Below are positions 6,824 to 14,493 of a DNA stretch of 64,000 nt, one piece after another (within the stretch, counting starts at the first letter, position 1; each line of letters starts with the position of its first letter). The stretch comes from Gemmatimonadetes bacterium 2013_60CM_65_52 (GTDB lineage: Bacteria; Gemmatimonadota; Gemmatimonadetes; Gemmatimonadales; Gemmatimonadaceae): the NCBI GenBank assembly GCA_002215645.1, contig NGFI01000013.1, forward strand, positions 1-64,000, read 5' to 3'. The position numbers and the translations under genes were made by a program. Under the pieces are notes generated by a model. That model saw nothing but the letters and a program-made list of their open reading frames with translations, had not been told where the DNA came from and searched no databases.

Positions 6824-7561
6824 ATGAGCGACATGGACGCTATCGAAATCCCTCTTCCGGCTGGTCGCATGACCGCCGGCATCGTTCGTGTCGGCGACAC
6901 CGTCAGACGACCGTCCAAGCCCTCGTCGCCCTTCGTGGCGCAGCTGCTCTCTCACCTTCGGGATTGCGGGTGCGAGTGGTCGCCACGCTACCTGGGTCAA
7001 GACGCCCTCGGCCGAGACATTCTCACCTACGTCCCCGGCAGCACACCTGGTTGGACGCGCTTCGCTGATGCTCAGATTCGGGCCGCGGCCACCATCGTGC
7101 GGCAACTCCACGACCTGACGCGTGGGACGCATCTCGCACCGGCGTCTGTCGTGTGCCACAACGATGCTGCGCCCAACAACTTTGTCTTTGCCGACGGCAT
7201 GCCCGTGGCGCTCATCGACTTCGACTTGGCTATGCCGGGGGACCCGCTCGAAGACCTTGGGTACATGGGATGGGCCTGGTGCGTATCCTCCAAGCCCGAG
7301 CGTGGCCCCGTCGCGGCACAGGCTGAACAGGTTCGCGTTCTCGCCGATGCGTACGGGCTGTCCGCGCCCGATCGTGCGCGCCTTCCCGACTGGATCGTCG
7401 AACGACAGGTTAGGAACGTGCGCTTCTGGTCCGCCCGACTCGAGGATCCGGGGAGCACACCAACCAGTCCGCGCAAGATCGCGGAGGTGATCGAATGGTC
7501 GGAGCGTGAGGCTCGGTACGTCGCTGATCACCGGGCTCACTTCATCGCGGCCCTCGCGTAG
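6824..7561 (+). CDS. APH-fold phosphotransferase (cassette 10)
   Basis: A 245-residue aminoglycoside-phosphotransferase-family protein. It has the kinase catalytic loop VCHNDAAPNN (His112, Asp114, Asn119) and the metal-binding ALIDFD segment (Asp132/Asp134), followed by PGDPLEDLGYMGWAW, typical of APH-like enzymes. The N-terminal lobe is short, so it is smaller than the classic aminoglycoside kinases. Such proteins phosphorylate small molecules (aminoglycosides, choline, homoserine, macrolides); the substrate cannot be read from sequence. Its presence as a cassette recalls resistance cassettes, but resistance is not shown. Between the stop and attC10 lie 147 nt with no gene. Confidence 0.87.
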   Translation: MSDMDAIEIPLPAGRMTAGIVRVGDTVRRPSKPSSPFVAQLLSHLRDCGCEWSPRYLGQDALGRDILTYVPGSTPGWTRFADAQIRAAATIVRQLHDLTRGTHLAPASVVCHNDAAPNNFVFADGMPVALIDFDLAMPGDPLEDLGYMGWAWCVSSKPERGPVAAQAEQVRVLADAYGLSAPDRARLPDWIVERQVRNVRFWSARLEDPGSTPTSPRKIAEVIEWSEREARYVADHRAHFIAALA

Positions 7562-7708
7562 ACCTTCGCCGGACCACGCCACGTGACTCCGCCCCGAGTG
7601 GCCGCGAGCTCCGGAGCCGGCCGGTTATCTCTTCCATCGGCTGGCCTGCCCGCATCCCAGCCTTGCTCATGGCCGAGATCGAGTCGCCGTTCCGGCTCCT
7701 CGCGCACG

Positions 7709-7805
7709 GCCTAACGTTGCATGAGCCTGACAGGCGATTGTCGGTAGCGGCGGCTTCGCCGCCGCATTCTGTATGTTCGCCTGCAGGTTATGCTCGGCGT
7801 TAGGC
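7709..7805 (+). repeat. attC10
   Basis: R'' GCCTAAC (7709-7715), exact reverse complement of the cassette 10 core site at 6803. R' GTTAGGC (7799-7805). L'' TGCATGAGCCTGACAGGCGA pairs with L' TTCGCCTGCAGGTTATGCTC. Central stem AGCGGCGGCTTCGCCGCC, as in attC1. Confidence 0.94.
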
Positions 7806-7840
7806 CGCGACATGGCACCGCGGAAGAGGAGGGTATTCCA

Positions 7841-8260
7841 ATGCGCCGGTTTCTTTTTAGTTCGCTCGTCCTCGCCGTCGCGGTGATCGTGCACGTCGAC
7901 TGGCACTTCGCGCGACCGACGCATCACCGTCTCAGCCTTGCCTGGGACCAGCATTGGCTCTTTGCGGCCGGTGCCTTCGGTCTCGTCGGCTGGATCGTCG
8001 CCCGCGTGTGGCCGACACAGGCCTGGCGCCGCGGAGGCCTGATCGCCGCCTTCGGCATTATCGTCGCCCAAGTCATCGAGCCGATAGCCGAAGTGGCGCT
8101 CTATCAGCATCATCTTGGTTATCCGAATGCGCCGGCCCGGTGGGCCGCGTTCTTCACATGCCTTGCCGCAGGGCTGCCCGCGTATGGTTTGGCACTCTGG
8201 CTCTGTCGCTCCGGCCCGGCAGATGCGCCTCATGCTCACCCGCGCCCTAACGAACGCTGA
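7841..8260 (+). CDS. Orphan four-helix membrane protein (cassette 11)
   Basis: A 139-residue integral membrane protein with about four hydrophobic helices (FLFSSLVLAVAVIVHVDWHF, WLFAAGAFGLVGWIVARVW, GLIAAFGIIVAQVIEPIAEV, AAFFTCLAAGLPAYGLALWL). A strong AGGAGGG site precedes the ATG at 7841. No family recognised. The reading frame runs into attC11: the last few codons and the TGA lie inside the attC, so the C-terminus (PRPNER) is encoded by the recombination site. Confidence 0.75.
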   Translation: MRRFLFSSLVLAVAVIVHVDWHFARPTHHRLSLAWDQHWLFAAGAFGLVGWIVARVWPTQAWRRGGLIAAFGIIVAQVIEPIAEVALYQHHLGYPNAPARWAAFFTCLAAGLPAYGLALWLCRSGPADAPHAHPRPNER

Positions 8261-8344
8261 AGCTGGCGAGCGATCTTCGAATGTTGTGCGGGCTGCGCCC
8301 GCGCTCTTATTTGACTCGCTCGCAGCTTAGCTGGGGCGTTATAT
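8245..8344 (+). repeat. attC11
   Basis: R'' CCCTAAC (8245-8251; GCCTAAC expected) and R' GTTATAT (8338-8344). L'' GCTGAAGCTGGCGAGCGA pairs with L' TCGCTCGCAGCTTAGCTGGG. Central stem GCGGGCTGCGCCCGC, as in attC2. It overlaps the 3' end of the cassette 11 gene. Confidence 0.92.
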
Positions 8345-8567
8345 GGCACCAAGCTGTCGATGGAAAGGCGCGCGACGACCGACGACCGCTCTGGTCGCGT
8401 CGGCGGTTGCCCCCCGCCAGCAGGAGCGCGACGGTTGGCGCTGGAGTGCATCCGTTGGCGGATCGCACTGTCGAAGGCCGCGTTGGGAGTCGTGCCGTCG
8501 CGGCCATGGCTACCCACCGCGGACGCTGAATATCTTCCGTCAGAAATCTCTGTGCTGGAGTGTGAAG

Positions 8568-8777
8568 ATGCGGTCGTATACGGCAGTGGTCGAGCGGGAC
8601 ACAGAAACGGGCTTGCTTGTGGGCCATATTCCCGGCTTCCGCGGCGCGCATAGCCAAGGCGAAAGCATGGACGAATTACAGGCCAACCTCGCGGAGGTCG
8701 TCGCCATGCTGCTCGAGGACGGAGAACCACACCTCGAAGCGGAGTTCGTCGGGACCCAGACGGTTCGCGTCGCCTGA
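8568..8777 (+). CDS. hicB: HicB-family antitoxin (cassette 12)
   Basis: A 69-residue HicB-like protein: YTAVVERDTETGLLVGHIPG (the partial RNase H fold strand pair), then GESMDELQANLAEVVAMLLEDGE, the conserved helix of HicB. HicB neutralises the mRNA interferase HicA. The start at ATG 8568 follows GGAG at 8557-8560; the frame is open back to an ATG at 8343 in the attC11 R' box, but that part is not HicB-like. The TGA directly abuts the ATG of the hicA remnant, the usual coupled arrangement. The 220 nt before it hold no other gene that I see. Confidence 0.85.
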   Translation: MRSYTAVVERDTETGLLVGHIPGFRGAHSQGESMDELQANLAEVVAMLLEDGEPHLEAEFVGTQTVRVA

Positions 8778-9361
<584 letters not shown>

Positions 9362-9394
9362 AGCAATAATACATCGCCTTCATTCCTGGGCAGC

Positions 9395-10174
9395 TCACAC
9401 CGTCGGGATGGTGCCACCGTCGATGATGTGCTCAGACCCCGTGATAGTGGCTGCGCGCGGCGATGCGAGAAACACGATCAAGTTCGCAATTTCCTCTGGC
9501 CTCGACGGGCGCCCGATCGGAATTCCCCCCAACGACTTCATGATGATCCGCTTGCCGCCCTCGTAATCCGTGCCCGCTTGCTCAGCCAGCCTCTTCGCCA
9601 TGTCAACGGCGGCGTCGGTCTCGACCCATCCGGGCGCTACACGGATCACTCGAACGCCCTTGGGCGAGACCTCCTTCGACAAGCTCTTGCTATAGGTCGA
9701 CAGAGCAGCCTTCGCGGCAGCATATGCCGTTGTCGATTCGGGCAATGGAAGCCGCGCCTGAATCGACGTAACGTGGACGATGACACCGCTCCCTCGCTCC
9801 AACATCGCAGGCAGAAGCGCACGATCCAGACGGACGGCCGACATCAAGTTCTGATTCAACGCCTTCGCCCACTCGCCATCGTCGAGGGCCGCGAAACCAC
9901 CGGCTGGGCTGCTCGAACCACCCACGACGTTGACGACGATGTCCACCCCGCCCCCGACCTTCACTTCATTCGCTACGACGGCGCACCCAGACGAGGTTGA
10001 GACGTCGGCGGCAACAAACCACACCCCCTCCATCAACCGTTCGGGAGCAGTCCGCGCAGTGGTTATCACCCGAACCCCGGCATCCCGGAAGGCGGCGACG
10101 ACCGCCGCGCCAACGCCCTTGGTCCCGCCCGTGACGAGCGCTTGTCGCCCGAGTAGCCCCAAGTCAAAGTTCAC
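9395..10174 (-). CDS. SDR-family oxidoreductase (cassette 13)
   Basis: A 259-residue classical short-chain dehydrogenase. Near the N-terminus is the cofactor motif [11 protein letters not shown] (TGxxxGxG). The catalytic set is VNVVGG (NNAG position, modified), Ser in [11 protein letters not shown], and YAAAKAAL (YxxxK); a C-terminal [16 protein letters not shown] follows. It would reduce or oxidise a carbonyl/alcohol using NAD(P)H. It reads against the array direction, downstream of the NTF2-like gene and overlapping it by four bases, and both diverge from an HxlR regulator. That trio is a common quinone/electrophile-response layout, so this is probably a regulated detoxification unit. Confidence 0.9.
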   Translation of the reverse strand: MNFDLGLLGRQALVTGGTKGVGAAVVAAFRDAGVRVITTARTAPERLMEGVWFVAADVSTSSGCAVVANEVKVGGGVDIVVNVVGGSSSPAGGFAALDDGEWAKALNQNLMSAVRLDRALLPAMLERGSGVIVHVTSIQARLPLPESTTAYAAAKAALSTYSKSLSKEVSPKGVRVIRVAPGWVETDAAVDMAKRLAEQAGTDYEGGKRIIMKSLGGIPIGRPSRPEEIANLIVFLASPRAATITGSEHIIDGGTIPTV

Positions 10175-10497
10175 GACTTGATTTCCAGCAACGCAATCTT
10201 GTCCCCGTCGAGCTCGAAGACGTACCGTAGGTCCACCGGACTCCCGGGGAAGTCACCGGTCAGGCGGCTGGAGACCACGATCTTCTTGCCCTGTTTCTCG
10301 GATGCGAAGGGCTTGCTGGTATACCTGTATCGAGTCGACGTCGACTGCTTCCATCGCCTGATCGCCTGGCGACCGCTGTACGTTTGCTTTTCGTCGATGA
10401 CGACGGCATTCTCCGTGAAGCATTCGGCAACGGCGCTGGCGTCACGCCGGTCCGCCGAGAAATACTCCGCGACTGGCTTTGGCAACTGCAATGTCAT
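10171..10497 (-). CDS. SnoaL/NTF2-like protein (cassette 13)
   Basis: The product is 108 residues long from the ATG at 10497, which follows AGAGGTG. It has the NTF2-like alpha+beta pattern: [41 protein letters not shown] (the usual TYxGRxAI motif), and a C-terminal [15 protein letters not shown]. Members bind small hydrophobic ligands or act as isomerases or hydrolases. The stop overlaps the SDR start by four bases, indicating co-translation. It is divergently transcribed from the HxlR regulator 130 bp away. Confidence 0.82.
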   Translation of the reverse strand: MTLQLPKPVAEYFSADRRDASAVAECFTENAVVIDEKQTYSGRQAIRRWKQSTSTRYRYTSKPFASEKQGKKIVVSSRLTGDFPGSPVDLRYVFELDGDKIALLEIKS

Positions 10498-10614
10498 GGT
10501 CACCTCTGCGCCTTTCGGCGTTACCCTGTTTGCGGCGGGCACCGATTTCCGGCGCGCCCGACACTCGATTCATGTCGGGGTCTGCTCTCGGTCGCAAGAA
10601 CGCACCTGACAGTA

Positions 10615-10626
10615 GGGTACTTACCC
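10615..10626. promoter_or_regulatory. Palindrome before the HxlR gene
   Basis: GGGTACTTACCC is a perfect 5-bp inverted repeat with a 2-nt centre ending one base before the HxlR start codon. HxlR regulators bind short inverted repeats at their own and divergent promoters, so this is a candidate operator. The 117 bp further left to the NTF2-like gene should hold both promoters. Confidence 0.45.
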
Positions 10627-10959
10627 ATGAGTAAGCAGGAGTACACGCCCGAGTCCGCAGCAATTGGCGTCGAGCAGGCCATCAGCAGCTTCGGAGGCCG
10701 CTGGAAACTCGTGATTCTGTTTCATCTCTTCGGCGGCAACATGCTCAGGTTCTCAGACCTCGAGCGAGCGATACCTGCCGTTTCCCAGAAGATGCTCACG
10801 CAGCAGCTCAGACAGTTGGAGCGCGATGGCATGGTCAGGCGGATCGTGCATGCCCAGGTCCCGCCAAAGGTCGAGTATGAGCTCACTCGCTGGGGACAGT
10901 CTCTTTGCCCTGCCCTTGACGCTCTTCTGACATGGCGCGAGAAGCTCGGCGAGTCGTGA
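10627..10959 (+). CDS. HxlR-family winged-helix regulator (cassette 13)
   Basis: A 110-residue HxlR-type DNA-binding protein: IGVEQAISSFGGRWKLVILF, then LFGGNMLRFSDLERAIPAVS, QKMLTQQLRQLERDGMVRRI and VEYELTRWGQSLCPALDAL, all diagnostic. The family responds to quinones, aldehydes or other electrophiles, often through a cysteine; here the only obvious Cys is near the C-terminus (SLCPAL). It is divergent from the NTF2-like and SDR genes and probably represses them and itself. About 105 nt of non-coding DNA lead to attC13. Confidence 0.92.
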   Translation: MSKQEYTPESAAIGVEQAISSFGGRWKLVILFHLFGGNMLRFSDLERAIPAVSQKMLTQQLRQLERDGMVRRIVHAQVPPKVEYELTRWGQSLCPALDALLTWREKLGES

Positions 10960-11064
10960 TCTGCTCGCACGGCGACGGTCTGATCAGGTTGCAGCCGATG
11001 AACCATGATCGAGCCACTCAAGCGCGCGGGGTAATCCGCGTCGAGTGTAATTGGTGTCGCCGCT

Positions 11065-11164
11065 GCCCAGCTTGCGTTGCAGTTGACAAGCGATCTGGGG
11101 ATTTTCGCGGGCTTCGCCCCCCGCTCTCATGTGATTCGCTTGCAACTGAACTTTGGCGTTCTAC
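11065..11164 (+). repeat. attC13 (variant core boxes, last clear attC)
   Basis: R'' GCCCAGC (11065-11071) resembles the reverse complement of the cassette 13 core (GCCCGAC) but has lost the AAC. R' is GTTCTAC (11158-11164), off the GTTRRRY pattern. L'' CGTTGCAGTTGACAAGCGA pairs well with L' TTCGCTTGCAACTGAACTTT. Central GC stem as in attC2. Confidence 0.85.
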
Positions 11165-11197
11165 CACAACTGGCATCTTTGCGACGTTTGACTGGGT

Positions 11198-11216
11198 GGA
11201 CTTACATTGTAAGTCC
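11198..11216. promoter_or_regulatory. Perfect palindrome upstream of mazE
   Basis: GGACTTACATTGTAAGTCC is an 8-bp perfect inverted repeat with a 3-nt centre, 17 bp before the mazE ATG. A TTGACT hexamer lies just upstream at 11188-11193. MazE/AbrB-type antitoxins autoregulate by binding such repeats, so this is a strong operator candidate and implies a promoter of its own. Confidence 0.65.
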
Positions 11217-11233
11217 CCTTCACCGGTCCGCTC

Positions 11234-11482
11234 ATGCGCTCCAAAATCGTCCGTATCGGCAATTCTCAGGGCGTCCGGCTCCCCAAGCTGATGATCGAAG
11301 AAGCCGGGCTCAACAAGGACGTGGAGCTCCGGGTTGAGGATGGCCAGATCGTCATCGCCGCCTCCCGTATTGCGCGCGCCGGCTGGGCTGACGCCGCGCA
11401 ACGCGCGCACGCCGCCGCCGATGATCAGCTCCAGTCGAGCGGGGCGACCCGCTTCGATGCCACGGAGTGGGAGTGGCGGTGA
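11234..11482 (+). CDS. mazE: MazE-like AbrB-fold antitoxin
   Basis: An 82-residue protein. Residues 1-48 form a SpoVT/AbrB swapped-hairpin DNA-binding domain (MRSKIVRIGNSQGVRLPKLM, then VELRVEDGQIVIA). The acidic/aromatic tail ending in DATEWEWR would wrap the toxin. The last codon overlaps the start of the mazF gene (GTGA at 11479-11482), the normal coupled layout. It follows attC13, so it may be the terminal cassette without an attC of its own, or the first backbone gene. Confidence 0.92.
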   Translation: MRSKIVRIGNSQGVRLPKLMIEEAGLNKDVELRVEDGQIVIAASRIARAGWADAAQRAHAAADDQLQSSGATRFDATEWEWR

Positions 11483-11817
11483 AGCCGGTTGCGCGCGTGC
11501 CGAGTCGCGGGGATGTATTTCTCGTCGAGCTCCATCCCACGCGCGGCAGTGAGATGCGAAAGACGCGCCCGTGTGTCGTGATCTCGCCGGATGAACTCAA
11601 CCATCACCTCGCGACCACTATTGTCGCACCGCTGACTACCGGGTCGGATTCCTACCCGTTTCGTGTGGCCTGTCGCTTCGAGGGCAAAGCGGGACGTATC
11701 GTCGTCGACCAACTGCGCACGGTTGATCGCGAGCGTCTGCGCAAGCGGCTCGGCGTCATCACGCCAGCGACCCTCCGCGCCGTCCTCCAGGTCCTCGCCG
11801 AGCTGTTCGAGCCCTAA
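11479..11817 (+). CDS. mazF: MazF/PemK-like endoribonuclease toxin
   Basis: A 112-residue toxin with the MazF beta-barrel landmarks: RGDVFLVELHPTRGSEMRKT (the conserved RGDV and the catalytic R), RPCVVISPDELN, VAPLTT, and a C-terminal VDQLRTVDRERLRKRLG. MazF cuts single-stranded mRNA at short sites. The GTG at 11479 is preferred because it overlaps the antitoxin stop; GTG codons at 11467 and 11473 are also in frame. All expected motifs are present, so unlike the cassette 12 pair this module appears intact. Confidence 0.93.
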   Translation: MKPVARVPSRGDVFLVELHPTRGSEMRKTRPCVVISPDELNHHLATTIVAPLTTGSDSYPFRVACRFEGKAGRIVVDQLRTVDRERLRKRLGVITPATLRAVLQVLAELFEP

Positions 11818-11829
11818 GTCGCTTCCACC

Positions 11830-12417
11830 ATGACCAACCCCAAACCCGCCGAGCTGCCCGTTCGCCTGTTCAAGGATGACGCGGCATGGGAAGCGTGGCT
11901 CGCCAAGCAGCACGCCAAGTCCGCCGGCCTGTGGCTGCGGATCGCCAAGACAGCGTCGAACGTCAAATCGGTGTCGTACGCCGAGGCGCTCGACGTTGCG
12001 CTCTGCTACGGCTGGATCGACGGGCAAAAGAAGACGTTCGACGACGCGACCTGGCTCCAGAAGTTCACGCCGCGCGGCAAGCGGAGCATCTGGTCGAAGA
12101 TCAACCGCGAGAAAGTGCAGCGTCTCGTCGAGAGCGGCCGCATGCAGTCACCCGGCCTCGAGGCTGTGGACCGCGCGAAGGCGAACGGTCAGTGGGACTC
12201 CGCGTACGACTCGCATCGAACCGCCGGCGTGCCGGACGACCTTCAGCGCGCGCTCGACGCACACCCGAAAGCGAAGGCGTTTTTCGCGACCCTGAACAGC
12301 GCGAACCGATATGCCATCCTGTTCCGGATCCAGACGGTGAAGAGAGCCGAGACGCGCGCGAAGAAAATCGAGCAGTTCGTCGGCATGTTGGAGCGGCACG
12401 AGGTGATCCACTCGTAG
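11830..12417 (+). CDS. YdeI/OmpD-associated family protein
   Basis: A 195-residue soluble protein of the YdeI/OmpD-associated (bacteriocin-protection-like) family: WLAKQHAKSAGLWLRIAK, SVSYAEALDVALCYGWIDGQ, WLQKFTPRGKRSIWSKIN and the late AILFRIQTVKRAETRAKKIE. The biochemical role of the family is unclear; annotation comes from linkage to membrane and peptide-stress genes. It starts 12 nt after mazF and may be co-transcribed with it. Its stop abuts the truncated end of a minus-strand hydrolase gene. Confidence 0.87.
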   Translation: MTNPKPAELPVRLFKDDAAWEAWLAKQHAKSAGLWLRIAKTASNVKSVSYAEALDVALCYGWIDGQKKTFDDATWLQKFTPRGKRSIWSKINREKVQRLVESGRMQSPGLEAVDRAKANGQWDSAYDSHRTAGVPDDLQRALDAHPKAKAFFATLNSANRYAILFRIQTVKRAETRAKKIEQFVGMLERHEVIHS

Positions 12418-12637
12418 CGCGGGCGCGCCTCGCCGCGGCAGCCTCATCGAGATAGCTGCCTCCCGAGCCCGTCAGCATCAGTAGGCCGGTCTGCCGCGAA
12501 GCGCCGACCACGGCATAAAAGCGCCCGACCAGACCGCCCTCGCGCACTTCCGCGCGCTGGACTTCTTGCGTCCGCGCGGGGTGGCTAGCACCAACAGCGA
12601 GAACTAAAAGCATCGATACGACGTACCGGCGGTCCAT
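12418..12637 (-). pseudogene. Truncated secreted alpha/beta-hydrolase, N-terminal fragment
   Basis: On the minus strand a GGAGGAT site precedes ATG 12637, which opens a signal peptide (MDRRYVVSMLLVLAVGASHP) and a segment VREGGLVGRFYAVVG then GLLMLTGSGGSYLDEAAAA. This matches the start of BAAT/acyl-CoA thioesterase-like hydrolases up to the oxyanion-hole strand. After about residue 70 the frame runs into the antisense of the YdeI-like gene, and the nucleophile elbow is absent. The gene was evidently cut at about 12420. Confidence 0.6.
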
Positions 12638-13042
12638 AGGGATCCTCCACTGAATTGGCTTGCTCTCCAATCCCGCGTACTCGCCCGGAACAACTGCTTC
12701 GCGAGAGTTAGACCGCGTAACCGGGTAGATGGTTCGAACCGCCGGCCCTCTGTGCGCCGGCTCTTCTGCGTCGCTCGCGATATCATGGCCGGTCATGATG
12801 CCGCTGCCAGCTTGGTTGTCGCGCTGGTCGCAGCTACACTGTTTTCGCGAGTGTGGCAGAGCGTTTAGTTCCGTACGTTACTACCTAACTTGCGTGACAC
12901 TTGGCAAAGAAGCGTCCGTCTGAGTGCACATGACTCGTGGACACGGGCGAGCTTGCCGCCCCGGTGAGCGAGTGGGTGATCATGGGCTGAGGCGGGCGCT
13001 CTGGAGACCGTTGCGCGGCCCGCTCGTATGGTTTACCCGTAG
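12638..13042. other. 405 bp without a recognisable gene
   Basis: The left part presumably holds the promoter of the truncated minus-strand gene. No tRNA folds around the GGTTCGAACC at 12732. At 12883-12909 ACCTAAC is followed by TTGCGTGACACTTGGCAAAG, very like the R''+L'' half of an attC (compare attC6), but no matching L'/R' follows. The rest shows no ORF with coding character. Confidence 0.4.
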
Positions 13043-13441
13043 ATGAACCATGACACCCCGGAACGCCCGATGAAACCCCGCGTCATGTTGATCGCCGCGT
13101 CCTTGCTCTCGCTTCTCCTCATCATGTTTCACTTGACGGACGACGTCCTCCTCAAGGCCGAGGGAGCGGTCAAATACCCGATTCCGGTCCTCGTCTTCGT
13201 CGTGTGGCTGTACGGCACGCTCATGCTGTCCGATCGAGTGTCGGGATACATCATCACGCTGCTCGGCGGACTGATCGCGGCGGGCATGATCGTCGTCCAC
13301 TCGAGGGGTGGCGTGGTCCCCAAGTCCGGCGGCTTCTTTTTCGTGTGGACGATGTTCGCGCTCAGCGCAACGGGTTGGTTCACCGCGATCCTCTCGGCCC
13401 GCGGATTGTGGCTGGCGGTTCGCGCCAGACGCTCGTTGTGA
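13043..13441 (+). CDS. Four-helix membrane protein
   Basis: A 132-residue protein with four hydrophobic helices: MLIAASLLSLLLIMFHL, IPVLVFVVWLYGTLML, YIITLLGGLIAAGMIVV and FFFVWTMFALSATGWFTAIL. The MFHLTDDVL segment between helices 1 and 2 is acidic. No named family is recognised. The start could also be the ATG at 13070 (MKPRVML). It is followed 44 nt later by the pRiA4b-like fragment. Confidence 0.72.
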   Translation: MNHDTPERPMKPRVMLIAASLLSLLLIMFHLTDDVLLKAEGAVKYPIPVLVFVVWLYGTLMLSDRVSGYIITLLGGLIAAGMIVVHSRGGVVPKSGGFFFVWTMFALSATGWFTAILSARGLWLAVRARRSL

Positions 13442-13484
13442 CTGGTGGATGCGAAGCGGCGGCCTGCGCATCTCAACGACCTCT

Positions 13485-13880
13485 ATGATCCGGAAAGTTG
13501 CCGCGAAGAAGATGCGCCGCTTGCCCATCGAGGCTCGGCGCCGTTTGCATTTCCGTATCACGCTTCGGCATGTCACGCCGCCGATCTGGCGCGAGATCGC
13601 CGTGCCGGAGGACTTCAGCCTCCATCAGCTGCATCGGAGTATCCAACTCAGCTTTGGGTGGCTCGACTATCATCTCTATCAGTTTGAGTGCGGAAAGCGC
13701 CGCTTTCGGCCATCGCACGCAGAAACCGAGGGCGAAGAAGCCGAGGGGATCGGCCTGGACGAGTTGGCTCTCAAGCAGGGAGCGCGACTTACGTACATCT
13801 ACGATTGGGGCGACCACTGGGAGCACGACTGCCACTTGGTGCGGATCGAGGTGTTACCGGTCGATGATTTGGTCGCGGAG
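13485..13880 (+). pseudogene. pRiA4b ORF-3-like protein, C-terminally truncated
   Basis: From ATG 13485 (or 13512) the product reads LHFRITLRHVTPPIWREIAV, FSLHQLHRSIQLSFGW, DYHLYQFECGKRRF and LTYIYDWGDHWEHDC, diagnostic of the pRiA4b ORF-3-like family. The conserved C-terminal part (Cys-rich, with a P-P-E-D-x-G segment) is missing. After about 13870 the frame becomes unrelated and stays open, overlapping the globin gene in another frame until 14156. I read this as a 3' truncation next to the globin gene. The family is often plasmid- or transposon-borne. Confidence 0.65.
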
Positions 13881-13956
13881 CTCGCCGCGAGCTCGCGTCC
13901 CTCGAGCGTGAAGCCTGGGAGGAGAGTTCTAGCGTCCTGTATTCAGCGAGGAATGA

Positions 13957-14424
13957 ATGACGGACCAGATTCCCACATTGTTCGAGTGGGCCGGGGGAAT
14001 GGTCGCGTTGGAGCGTCTCACAGAGCGCTTCTACGCGCGCGTCAAGACCGACGCCATCCTTGGGCCCATCTTCGCCGCAATGGACGCTCGACATCCCCAC
14101 TTTGTCGCGCAATTCATCGCCGAAGTCCTCGCCGGACCACAGGAATACTCGGATGAGCGCGGCGGCCATCCGCACATGATCCGGCAACACCTGGCGCGGC
14201 ATTTGACGGAGGAGCAGCGCAAAGCCTGGCTCGCACTCCTTCTCGATACCGCCGACGAGGTGGGATTGCCGTCAGATCCGGAATTCCGCTCAGCGCTCGT
14301 GGCGTATCTCGAATGGGGCTCGCGCCTCGCGGTGATCAACTCGAAACCGGGCGCCGAGGCGGATGTCAATGCGCCCATGCCACACTGGGGTTGGGGCGTG
14401 CCGGGAGGCCCCTATCGGGGCTGA
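13957..14424 (+). CDS. Group II truncated hemoglobin
   Basis: A 155-residue globin of the TrHbO type: LFEWAGGMVALERLTERFYA, IFAAMDARHPHFVAQFIAEV, then AGPQEYSDERGGHPHMIRQH with the likely proximal His in the GHPHM/RQH segment, and the conserved Trp of RKAWLALLLDTAD. It has a longer C-terminal tail (PHWGWGVPGGPY) than the minimal fold. Group II truncated hemoglobins bind O2 tightly and may detoxify NO or peroxides. AGCGAGGA precedes the ATG. Confidence 0.92.
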   Translation: MTDQIPTLFEWAGGMVALERLTERFYARVKTDAILGPIFAAMDARHPHFVAQFIAEVLAGPQEYSDERGGHPHMIRQHLARHLTEEQRKAWLALLLDTADEVGLPSDPEFRSALVAYLEWGSRLAVINSKPGAEADVNAPMPHWGWGVPGGPYRG

Positions 14425-14493
14425 CGACCACGTTCACAGCGCGCCCTGCTCGAAGTTGCCTCCCATCCCCGCTCGGGCGATCATTCATTCATC

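Noticed and set aside
7562-7708. A possible small gene between the APH-like gene and attC10
   Set aside because: No frame with a start codon, ribosome site and coding character was found in these 147 bases.
12715-12790. Possible tRNA around GGTTCGAACC
   Set aside because: No acceptor, D or anticodon stem can be paired around it.
12101-12796. 231-residue minus-strand frame as an intact gene
   Set aside because: Only residues from ATG 12637 to about 12420 look real. The remainder is antisense of the YdeI-like gene, so it is recorded as a truncated pseudogene.
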